Assembly (NCBI GenBank): GCA_037447655.1
Contig: JBBHKE010002616.1
Coordinates: 44,925-108,924, forward strand
DNA: 64,000 nt
Origin: Zygnema cylindricum
Taxonomy: Eukaryota; Streptophyta; Zygnematophyceae; Zygnematales; Zygnemataceae
Reading direction: 5' to 3'
Shown here: positions 45,638 to 54,915 of the stretch, in pieces
Position numbering within the stretch: position 1 is the first letter of the stretch
How the letters are laid out: each line of letters starts with the position of its first letter
Notes under the pieces: model-generated
The model's database searches: none
What the model was told of the DNA's origin: nothing
Seen by the model: only the letters and a program-made list of their open reading frames with translations
Position numbers and translations under genes: made by a program

Positions 45638-47648
45638 CTATCCTCGACTCGCTGCCATTGGCCTCCATGTGAGAGGAGAAGTCAACCATTTTTTTAAAAT
45701 ACTTTTCTTTTTTCCTTCTGTCGTTCGTCTTCCGGTCGGTTGCATTTTTCCGATATCGACTTCTTGCTGCGCTCGAACCACTTCCCACGCCGCCTGCTTA
45801 ACCCTGCGAAAAAAAAAACAAGAAAAGAAACAGAAACATGAATACAAAAAACAACACAAGAAACGATGCAAAACACACAATACAAAACACAATACAAAGC
45901 ACAAGACATTTCCAAAAATATCGGCTCAAGTACGGCTCAAATATCCCAAACCAGAAGAGTACAAACAACGAGCGACACAAATGTGACAAGTGGAACGAAT
46001 GCGATGAAAAAAAGAAAAACTTCGATAGGATAAGATTACAGTCGAGAAATGTCGTAAGGATCTCTAAAAAGTGACTATTGTAAGAAAAGGATGAAATGTT
46101 ACACATTGTCACACATGTGCGACCGATCATTACACTACAGTGATAAAACTAAGGCAGAAATATGGAAACCATCACAAAGGACAGGGCAAAGCTGGTATTT
46201 AGGATTCAAATGGCACGAAAATATTGTGGATATGACATAAATAAGGACAAAGGACAAAAATGTGACGGGATAATGAACCATTATGGTGTAAATACGGCAA
46301 AAACTGACACATAAATGGTCTATGCAAGCGAATATGAGCGAATGTAAACGAATATAAGACAATAGAAGAGTTTTACAAATAAACGTACGCAAGTTTAAGA
46401 AAAGAAAAGCAAATAAATGCAGAAAAAAGAAAAATGAATAGATAAAACCCCAAGTAAATGAATGTATCTGAGGGAAAATGCCAATCTGAAAAAAACTTTC
46501 ACCATAGATTTCCACTATTTCAAACAAACGGAGTCAAATGTCATAAAATGTAGGTATGGAAATAAGGTTATTTGTCATCAAAGTGAATTTAACAAAGAAA
46601 AACATTACAAACTAAAACGATTTCATCGACGAGGAAACTATAGTACGTATTTAGTCACGATAAAGAGGTTATTTCCAAATAATTCCTTAAAAATAATTTG
46701 AATACCCTTTGAAAATGTATCTGTTTTTAAATAAAAAATGATACCTATCTTGATTTGACGATTTCACAACATGGGATAGAGATAAAAGTTTAAAATCTTA
46801 AAATTCTAAGTCGTACGTTTTCGGATTGTACCGTACAAGGGAAAAAAAAATCAAATTCTATACAGATTGGTGTCAGGAAACGTTGTAATGACAGAGGGCG
46901 AAGGAGAGAGTTGAAGTAATGGGGGGGGTTCAGCGCAAAGAGGGAGAGAGAGAGAGCGAAAGAGAAAGAGAGGAAAGAGGGAGGGAGGGGGCATAGAGAG
47001 GGCAGAGGGTAGAGAGAGAGGAGACAGAGAGAGGCAGGAAGAGGGGCGAGGGAGAAGGAGAGGGAGAGGGAGAGGGAGAGGGAGAGGGAGAGGGAGAGAG
47101 AGAGAAAGCCCTTACCGCATCCTCGCAGCCTCCAATTCGTCACAATCGTAGGTGTCACACGATACTCTTCTCCCTCTTCCCCCTAATCTCCCTCCACCCC
47201 CTTCACTGTACGGCACTCTCCCAATCATCACCTCCTCCCTTTCCTCCTCCCTCCCTCCATATCCCCCCCACACTCCCGCTCGTACTCCTATCTTCTCCTC
47301 CTCTCCCTCTTCCCTCTCCTCTCTCTCCTCCCCTCTCTCCTCCTCCCCATCCCGAGCCACCGTCTCTGCCGCCTGGGCTCCAAATGTCCCCTGCCAGCCT
47401 GGCACTCCTTGTGATCCGTACGATCCGTACGGTAGGTGAGTGGTTTCCTTGCTGCCAGTTGTCAATTCTCCAGTGGGGGGAAATCCCTCGAGATCCTCCC
47501 TCGGAACAGGACAAGCCCAAGATCTTCTGCGCATGGATTGTCTCGCACGTGCGAGTGGCGTCAGCGTATCTTCGGAGGATTCGGGAGGGGGAGTTGATTC
47601 GTCGGGAGGATGGACGAGAAAGGACCGCCATTCGTCCACTCTCGCCAT
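45638..47648 (-). CDS. Predicted two-exon gene, hypothetical Glu/Gly-rich protein
   Basis: Exon 1 (47648-47116) starts MARVDEWRSFLVHPPDE in a CCATGGCG context. It holds a charged block (GEEERGEEREEREEGEEEK) and ends TYDCDELEAARM plus two bases, followed by the donor GTAAGG. A matching acceptor, a long T run then CGCAG, precedes 45803. Splicing there keeps the frame: CG+G, then VKQAAWEVVRAQQEVDIGKM, to a stop at 45638. The junction-spanning helix (ELEAAR..VKQAAWEVVRAQQE) reads naturally, which supports the model. The product would be about 233 residues with no membrane segment or known domain. I do not recognise the family. Other exons or donors in exon 2 are possible. Confidence 0.5.
46920..47104 (+). 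repeat. GA-rich tract in the first intron of the minus-strand gene
   Basis: GAGAGG-type purines dominate from 46920 to 47104, including several GGGAGA hexamer repeats at 47055-47098, just inside the splice donor at 47115. On the gene strand this is a polypyrimidine tract. The Ser-Leu repeat frames across it are low-complexity artefacts. Confidence 0.85.
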
Positions 47649-47654
47649 GGATTC

Positions 47655-47660
47655 CCACTT

Positions 47661-47703
<43 letters not shown>

Positions 47704-48140
47704 TCTCTCTCTCCCTCTCTCTCACGCTCTCTCTCTCTCTCCCCCTCTCTCCCTCTCTCCCTCTCCCTTTCTCTCTCTCTCCCTTTCTCTCTCTCACGCT
47801 CTTTCTCTCTCTCACGCTCTCTCTATCTCACGCTCTCTCTCTCTCTCTCACGCTCTCCCGCTCTCCCTCCCTCTATCTCGCTCTCTCGCTTTCTCCCTCT
47901 CCTCACCCTCTCCCACTACCACTCCCTCTCTCTACCTCTTTCTCTCTCTCTCCCTTTGATATTTCCTCTCTCAACAGCCTCCAACTTGGTTTCACTCCGC
48001 GATATCTTACTGGAAGTCTTTTTCCTTGGTGGGTCCCACTCTCTCTCTCTCTCCCCCCCTCCCACTGTCTCTCTCTCTCCCTCTGCGTCTCTCTCTCTCC
48101 CTCTGCGTCTCTCTCTGTCTCCCTGGCTCTCCCTCGCCCT
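47655..48140 (+). repeat. CT-rich tract upstream of the minus-strand gene
   Basis: CTCTCTC runs with CCCTCT and CACGCT interruptions fill 47655-47960 and return at 48040-48125. Relative to the gene starting at 47648 this is the 5' UTR/promoter, GA-rich on its own strand. Such GA tracts bind BBR/BPC proteins in plants. The long Ser-Leu frames across it are artefacts. Confidence 0.85.
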
Positions 48141-48194
48141 GTGGTGGTCGTTTCCGGAGTGGTCGCTCGATTCCTGTGGCCGTGTGAGGCCAAA

Positions 48195-48428
48195 ATGTCG
48201 GTGGAGCAGGCCAGGCTGTCTCCATTCCGTACGACTTTGGTACATATACTGTACGACGAGCGTGCTGTCAGGAAGATTTTGCCGTTATTGCGACGCCACG
48301 GAATGGCGCTGACCGCGCAGTTCCTGGACGCGTGGCGCGCTCCGACGAGAGGATTTGGCGGCATCTCAACTGGTTCGCGGGAGTCGGGCAGTCTCGATTT
48401 TATTTTATGTACGAAACCAATCGGGTGA
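48195..48428 (+). CDS. Possible small gene or exon divergent from the minus-strand gene
   Basis: From the ATG at 48195 the frame reads MSVEQARLSPFRTTLVHILY, then DERAVRKILPLLRRHGMAL, with balanced composition, and stops at 48426-48428 (77 codons). The overlapping +1 frame, from 48332, reads WRHLNWFAGVGQSRFYFMY and runs on to 48598; it also looks protein-like. A frameshifted older gene is possible. The CT tract between this and the minus-strand gene would be a shared promoter. No family was recognised. Confidence 0.25.
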   Translation: MSVEQARLSPFRTTLVHILYDERAVRKILPLLRRHGMALTAQFLDAWRAPTRGFGGISTGSRESGSLDFILCTKPIG

Positions 48429-48599
48429 CAGGAACAGGCGTGCATAATGTCGGGAAGGTTTTTGGCTGGGAGCGGTCTCATGAATCCCGGCGTTCCGGAA
48501 ATGACGGAACAAATCCAGATCTAGATTCGCGTGCCGTGAACGCGGATGCGGGGATTGCACAGCTGGATTGTACGAATCCTGTTCTGGATGTCCTCTAAT

Positions 48600-49425
48600 T
48601 TGGGTCGCGACGAATAGCTGTATGAAGAATGGCACGCGCGATTTGGCATATAATAAATTCTGGCATTTTTCATCTTAGTGACACGTGTACTTGATGGACG
48701 GTGGGATGTTTAAGGAACCAGATTGGGTCACGTGAATCGTGAGGGAAGGTTCATAGAGGAGAGTGGGTCATCGCCAAAGACGACAAAATAGCATTTAATG
48801 AGGGAACGATCTCAGCCGGCCGCGGTTAATAGAATCCGGGGTGTCCGTACAGACAGCCAGAATAGACGGAAAAAGGGGACATGATGCCAAATTTGTCGCT
48901 GCTGTGACACTGTGACAATATCGAATTTTGTATATTTTCTGTTATGGAAAGACCTATACTAGCATTTGGATTCGGAGAATCTGAACTACGGGTCTTCATG
49001 TGTCCACAATTCCGTATCTGTTTTCGAAAAGATTTTATTCTGCGTTTTGGATGTTTGTTTCGCATACGGTTGAGTCGTTTCGCCCATAAAATTATGTACA
49101 AATTGTCTCATATTGCGCTGTCATGCGCTAAAGGCGTCTGCCACTGGCCGGAATTTTTTGTCGGACGCGGTGATTCGTACAGGTTATCCGTACCTACCTG
49201 GCGTTGATGGCACTGACATCATATGCACCGCCCACCCTAAGGCTGACGCAGAAGCGATTTTCTCGCTGGAAGAAAAAAATCGATCAAATCATTCTGAGTA
49301 TATTTACAGAATCGATACGGCATGTCCATGCGACGTGGCGACGTGCGCACGTCCGGTTCGTACTTATGTTACTTGCAGGTTTCTCCGTACGATCAATCCG
49401 CTTTCCCCCAATCGTTTACTAAAAG
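48600..49425. other. No gene recognised
   Basis: Short frames on both strands (up to 108 codons, at 49113-49439) have no recognisable domain. GTAC and CGTAC words are frequent. AATAAA at 48652 could serve as a polyadenylation signal for the small plus-strand frame. Confidence 0.35.
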
Positions 49426-49945
49426 CAGTTCAAAAGTAGGTGACCGTACTCCCATACAATATGCCTATTGTACGCAAAACATACAATATGCCCTTAAGAC
49501 CCATATTGTATTGGCCGCAAAAATGAAATAAAATAGGAACAGGGTTGAGTTGCACATCGATCGATAGAGAATTAAACGTCATGTCTAAATTTTGAAAAAC
49601 ATTCGGACAAAAAAATATTTTTCCGTGAGTTTTGAGGTATTTTTAATTCAAACCGTCAGATTCAAACGATCGTACGGTCGCTGATCAAAGTAGCGATCTA
49701 AGAAGATCACACGAAAAGCTCATAACACAACATACGATAGGATTTTTTTCCCGCGGAATGTCATCCTACGCCGTGTCAGTTCGCTAAAAAATTTCGTCCA
49801 GCGGCGTGCGCTGTACTATGATGATACGTCATATTCGTACGTTCGTACAGGGGTGTGCACAACGCACATACATACAGAATGCCTCATCTGCGCGAGTTTT
49901 GTGCCAAGTTTTGTGCGCCTACCAAACGCCTACTTTTGAACTATG
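49426..49945. mobile_element. MITE copy 2 of the hAT-like family (520 bp, perfect 8-bp TSD)
   Basis: It starts CAGTTCAAAAGTAGGTGA and ends CGCCTACTTTTGAACTATG. ACTAAAAG flanks it exactly at 49418-49425 and 49946-49953, the 8-bp duplication typical of hAT elements. It shares TACAATATGCCTATTGTACG, CCCATATTGTATTGGCCGCA and GCGATCTAAGAAGATCACA with the other copies. It carries about 200 bp of extra sequence before the right end. No transposase. Confidence 0.88.
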
Positions 49946-49953
49946 ACTAAAAG

Positions 49954-50823
49954 TATGAAAGTAACGCATACTACGTAAAAATCGTTAAAAAGTCCAAATC
50001 TGTACAAATTTAACAACTATGCAATTTTTAGACATAATGCGAGCCGTCCGTGTGGTTTTTTCAATTGTATCCCATGTTTTGAACGCGTCAAGATTATCTC
50101 GGACTCTTCCTGCTCCGGGGAGGTATGGAATTATGGATCAACCACGATCAAGATTCGCCCCTTCGAGAGGTGTAAAGGGTATGAGCGAGTCGCCTTAAGT
50201 CAACAGCTCCTGAGAGAGTACAGACCAATGAAAGTTGTCACTTTCTGGTAGAATAAAAACGCAACGCGACGCTTTTCCTTGGCCGGCTAAACTCCTAACT
50301 GCTAACTAGGAAAAGGTGACGCCTTTTGAAAACTAGGCCGTAAGAGTGCAGCCAATTTGTGGCCGTCAATTTGAAGATGCAAATCGAATGTGGCCGTTTA
50401 CGGCCATCTTCAACTAGTACTGTACTTTTAAAGTTTTTACTCGTGTGAAAGAAAAGGACAATTTGTCAATTACTGTGCGCATACGATACACAGGAATCCC
50501 GGTCAACCGGGGACCATGATTGGCCGCCCTTGACCATTTCCGTACATGTTCAAGTTTTGAACCGCGCGAGACTATCGTCTGGCCGGCGCTTGGTTGGGAG
50601 TATTTCGTACACGTCAGCAGTTCCCCCAATTTGCGGTTCGACGTTTTGGTCAATTGAACAAAGGGGTGCACCGTGCACAAATATGGAACACGACAAATTT
50701 TCCCCGCCTCTACCCGTACGGACAAAATAGTTATCAAGGAACGATTGGATGCTTGTCTCATGGATCATTTAACCAAAAGAAATGGAAAAACTTTGTTTAA
50801 AAAACCGCGACCTCACTACGAAA
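49954..50823. other. No gene recognised
   Basis: Only short overlapping frames (for example 50414-50800) on both strands, with no domain or splice evidence. It includes unassigned sequence with scattered GTAC words. Confidence 0.35.
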
Positions 50824-51547
50824 CTTAGGGTGAAGTTCCATTAGACGAAAAGTGAGCTTGTTTACAGAAATTCGGACCTCTCCGTACTATGCCGTACTTC
50901 TTATTTTGTTTTTATTTGGAAAACAACATTACAGAGAATCTTGCTAATATTCTCCAAAAGTCTGGGAGTTAACAGTGACCGTTGGATATTTTTTCGCGAA
51001 GCATTCGCTTCGAAAGTTTCTGTAAATGGTGATGTACCTCGCGAGGTACATCACCAATTACAGAAAAATTTGAGCCACGACACGTTGGATAATGAGCATA
51101 CGTGTCAAGTTGGCAACCAACGGAAATCAAAAAATTTCGCACATGATATACGCATTCAAAAATCTAGCAGAAAATACAAACGAAATCTCGTAACGCACTT
51201 TTTTCACGCTATTTTTGTTGTCGCCCATTCGTTACACTATTTCTGACAGCGCTCATTCGTCACGCGTAAAAACAGGAACCCTAAAGAAATGCGGTGGTAT
51301 CTCACAAGGCGTCTACAAAAAGTACAAAACCTGTATTGAACGATGACCTGGTACGCACGAGCATGGTACGCAAATGAAGATTTTTGGTCGGTGTGAAAAT
51401 CATTGACGATTTTCAATATCAATCTATAGATACGTGGCACCACTCTTTTGCTACCACGTGGATTACAGACTCTCCGCAATGGAATTTCGTTCAAATTGTA
51501 GCTGGCCATACAATTACAGAATGTCCTAATGGAACTTCACCCTTAAA
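50824..51547. mobile_element. Candidate TIR element (724 bp) containing a 50-bp palindrome
   Basis: The left end CTTAGGGTGAAGTTCCATTAG (one A shorter than the right) is mirrored at 51526-51547 as TAATGGAACTTCACCCTTAAG. It has no coding capacity. TACGA occurs on both sides close to the ends and may be part of a target duplication, but the borders are ambiguous. The inner palindrome is listed separately. Confidence 0.5.
51017..51066. repeat. 50-bp near-perfect palindrome without spacer
   Basis: The arms are mirror complements around 51041/51042. The centre is GATGTACCTCGCGAGGTACA and only one pair (51026/51057) of 25 is mismatched. Such a sequence could extrude as a cruciform or be a recombination product. 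Confidence 0.9.
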
Positions 51548-51570
51548 GTACGATTCAGCGATTCAGTAAA

Positions 51571-51786
51571 CACCGTTAATCACTAATAGCGTTAATAACT
51601 TTTTTGCCACTTAAAACATCTTTTCTCCATACACATTTGTCCGATTTTCAATTTGAGACCGCCAACTAAAAGCTGAGAATCCTATCTTTCAATCGCAATC
51701 GTCAGATTGACATTCTGACATGTGTGTACGGAGAAAATATGTTTTAAGTGAAAAAAAAATAGTAACACTAATAGCGATTCACGGTG
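51571..51786. mobile_element. Small TIR element, TACACCG family, copy 2 (216 bp)
   Basis: Inverted repeats of about 75 bp: CACCGTTAATCACTAATAGC...CACTTAAAACATCTTTTCTCC at the left, and GGAGAAAATATGTTTTAAGTG...GCGATTCACGGTG at the right. TAAA flanks both ends (51567-51570, 51787-51790). The outer part of the repeat resembles the element at 40195-40736. The two arms make up most of the element, so its transcript would fold into one long hairpin. Confidence 0.75.
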
Positions 51787-51790
51787 TAAA

Positions 51791-52408
51791 GTACTAAATT
51801 TGGAAAAATTAATGATAATCAGAACAGCTATTTTCATGTGTTTTGGGAACCAATTCAGTTTACCGTACTTAATTGCCGATGCGCTAAAATAAACATATCA
51901 TCTAACTGTACATCACCCATAATCGCACCAAAAACAAGTGTACTAGGATTTCATTCCATTTTATGAAAATGTTTATAGAATTATCCTCCAATTCTCTCAA
52001 AAAGAAAAACTATAAAATGAATAAATTGCTCCATGTTCGATAATTGTGGCTATTCAATCTACTACTTTGGTTCTTTGGTGTTGCTTGGAAGTTACATTTG
52101 CTGAATGTCTTTGTTTTATCATTCTTTCCGTTTCTGGTTATGTTTTTTTCCTGTTTTTGTTCTATCATTAATAGATGATGCAAACAATCAAGACCGAGAG
52201 GCGTTGTTTTGGGACTCAAAGTTAGCTTCTTGTTATTATTTAAGGGGGGTGTCATAACCACCGGGTGAATATCTGTTAGCACCACATGTACGATGTAGAA
52301 AAATGTAGAAATTGTACCCCTAACCCTAAAAAACCCAGAAAAATCATAAAACGTACGGACATATATACGAAAATGTACAAAACTATACGGAAAGTGTACC
52401 CTACAAAT
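51791..52408. other. No gene recognised
   Basis: AT-rich. One frame of 133 codons on the minus strand (52411-52010) has no recognisable features and lies beside the MITE. GTAC-containing words are frequent near 52285-52400. Confidence 0.4.
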
Positions 52409-52864
52409 CACAGTTCAAAAGTAGGTGAAAGTACACCCATACAATACACCTATTGTACGCAAAAAATAGAATATACCCTTAAGACCCATATTGTATTGGC
52501 CGCAAAATGAAATAAAATAGTAACAAGGTTGAGTTGCACATGGATCGATAGAGAATTAAAAGTCATGTCTAAATTTGAAAAAAAAACGGGCAAAAAAATA
52601 TTTTTTTGTGAGTTTTGAGCAACTTTTTATTTAAACCGTTAGATTCAGACGATCGGACAGTCGCTGATCAAAATAGCGATCTAAAAAGATCACATGAAAA
52701 GCCTATAACACAACTTACGATAGGACTATCATTAGATTTCGACGATCAGACGGTCGCTGGTCAAAGTAGCGACTTAAGACGATCACATGAAAAGCCCATA
52801 ACACAACTTACGATGAAGGCGCCGACAAAAGACCTACAATAGAAACGCCTACTTTTGAACTATG
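52409..52864. mobile_element. MITE copy 3 of the hAT-like family, with internal duplication (456 bp)
   Basis: Ends CACAGTTCAAAAGTAGGTGA and AACGCCTACTTTTGAACTATG less the last G. Flanks CTACAAAT and CTACGAAT are an 8-bp duplication with one change. The interior module TTAGATTC.GACGATCGGAC...ACAACTTACGAT is present twice in tandem (52639-52724 and 52731-52816), a difference from copies 1 and 2. Confidence 0.85.
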
Positions 52865-52953
52865 CTACGAATCCTAAAATTATGAGAAATGTACGGCAGT
52901 TGTACTGCAACATACGAGAGTGGAAAAAATGTACAAGAATGTAACCTAAACAC

Positions 52954-53282
52954 TAGTGTTGAGTATCGGGTAAATTCATATCGCGATAATTTCAATATTC
53001 ATATATATCGAATATCGATCGAGCAAACTCCTCCATATATCGTACCGGGGCCAACATAAATTATCGGAATATATATCGCAAAAAATGGGTGTCCGTACAG
53101 TTCACGTACGAAAAATCGTGGACCTGAGCCGCAGGGGAAGTGAAAAAAAATCGGAAAAAAATAATCGCATAAGTATCTGGATATTTAGCTTATAGGTAAA
53201 TGGATTCGATATATCGATTATCGGAGACCTAAAATTCGATATATATCAAATATCGGCAATAGGTATTCGATATCCAACACTA
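52954..53282. mobile_element. Second hAT-type MITE (329 bp, perfect 8-bp TSD)
   Basis: It begins TAGTGTTGAGTATCG and ends CGATATCCAACACTA. CTAAACAC flanks both sides (52946-52953, 53283-53290). The interior is rich in ATATCGATA-type words, as seen in several plant hAT MITEs. No coding capacity. Confidence 0.88.
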
Positions 53283-53290
53283 CTAAACAC

Positions 53291-54915
53291 CCTAAAACCC
53301 CCCCTTAAATAAGTAAATAACCCTACAAAGTACGGAAATAAACGAACACTATACGAAAATGTACAAAAAATACACGGCAGCTGTCCTGAAATACATGAGA
53401 ATGTACGAGAATGTAACCTAAAAACCCTAAAATCCCCCTTAAATAAACTCAAAAGTACTAAAATATACGGATATAGAACAGAAATGTAATGAAACTTATA
53501 GGTACATATTTGGGTACGCATTTTATTATTTTTTAGAGATCTTTAGATGCTAATCGTACGTAGTATTCACGCGTTCAGTTTGTGCTTAAAATGTGAATTG
53601 AACAACTATAGAAAATCGCCATTTGATTCATTAATTTTCATGCCAAACTATAACTAATAATATTAGTTTAGTGCAACACGTCGTGAGAGGTTGTAGTCCA
53701 CGTTATTAAATAGTGTTGCTAACACTATTTTGGATTGTTTCCATAAAAAGTCGCGACCGAAATAGTGTTTTTAACTCTAGCAATGACATAGGCGGTGTAC
53801 AATTCTAAAATATGATTTGATGGAATTTCAATCTCGATCAAATTTGTATTAGGCAAAAGCTTATTTCGTCTTATATTCGTTCTATTTCCACCTTATTTAC
53901 TCTAAATAGGCATTGTTTTCTATCATGGAAATTCTTATCCCCGTATATTCGATAATCGATATGTCGAATAACGAACAACAAGAGGGCGAAATATATCGCT
54001 CCGTTACCAACAAAATTAATAGCCATATAATTGGTTGGACTTGGAGGTCCGTCCAATTCTAGTACGAAATTAATATATGGAAAATCATACCGGCGAACAC
54101 CACCTCGCTAAGTATTACGATATATAATGACACAATCGCTTTGAGCAACACATCACAATTTTATAATGACGTTAGCCTTCTATACATACCCAAAGTGTCT
54201 ATCAATTATCGTTAAGTATAAAAAAAGACACTTCGAATATCAACGACTGACACTCAATAAACAACATTATAAATAGGTCAACTCGTAAACAATATTTCGT
54301 CTAAGTACAAGACGGGTAGACTTTAAAACCGAACATTCAAATTTCTCAGTGTTCATAAAAATCTCGCTATGGAGCAACACAAGATAAAGCGCTCTACTAG
54401 CTTGTTGGAATGCACAAAAATGACTAACGATTCTTGAATGTTGCTTGTTGGACAAGGCCACGTCTGATTCAATGTTGTGTACTTTTAGCCTCTTATAGAT
54501 AATCAATATGCACTTTATTTATACCTACCGATAGTCAAATTATGGTTTCGATATACAACAAAGGAAATTTTTGCGATGGTTTGTAGTCATATTGGTCCTT
54601 GTAAGTTGAAAAAAATAGCACCGCGATACTTGTATAGTACAAATTGTACGCCTCTACTCTTTTTATCTATCTTCAATAATATTTAGTTGGCCTCGGAGCA
54701 ATAAATTCCCTCCTCAAGATTTGACATCCAACAATATCGGTCATTGGATACATCGCGATATGAGATTATCTAATACAAAAAATTATTAATTCACAATAAT
54801 AACAACACACTCGATCATCACATTGGCTATAATTGTTTCAACTAAATACACAAATTTTGTCCCCACTTTATTTAGGCAAAAATAAAACGTGGTGTTACCA
54901 ACGTTTTTTAAAACA
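53291..54915. other. No gene recognised
   Basis: AT-rich sequence with weak frames only. GGCGGTGTACAATT at 53791 resembles the right end of the TACACCG family, but no partner end was found. AACACTATTT..AAATAGTGTT near 53720-53780 is a short inverted repeat. Confidence 0.35.

Noticed and set aside
46790-47158. Minus-strand frame with a long Ser-Leu run
   Set aside because: It crosses the GA tract and the splice donor of the hypothetical gene; low-complexity artefact.
47440-48428. Long Ser-Leu-rich open frames (for example 290 codons from 47440)
   Set aside because: They are translations of the CT microsatellite; composition is periodic and other frames are equally open.
42700-49000. Second exon of the RTE1-like gene
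   Set aside because: I looked for the Cys/His-rich NCHSF block and hydrophobic C-terminal segments on the plus strand and found none.
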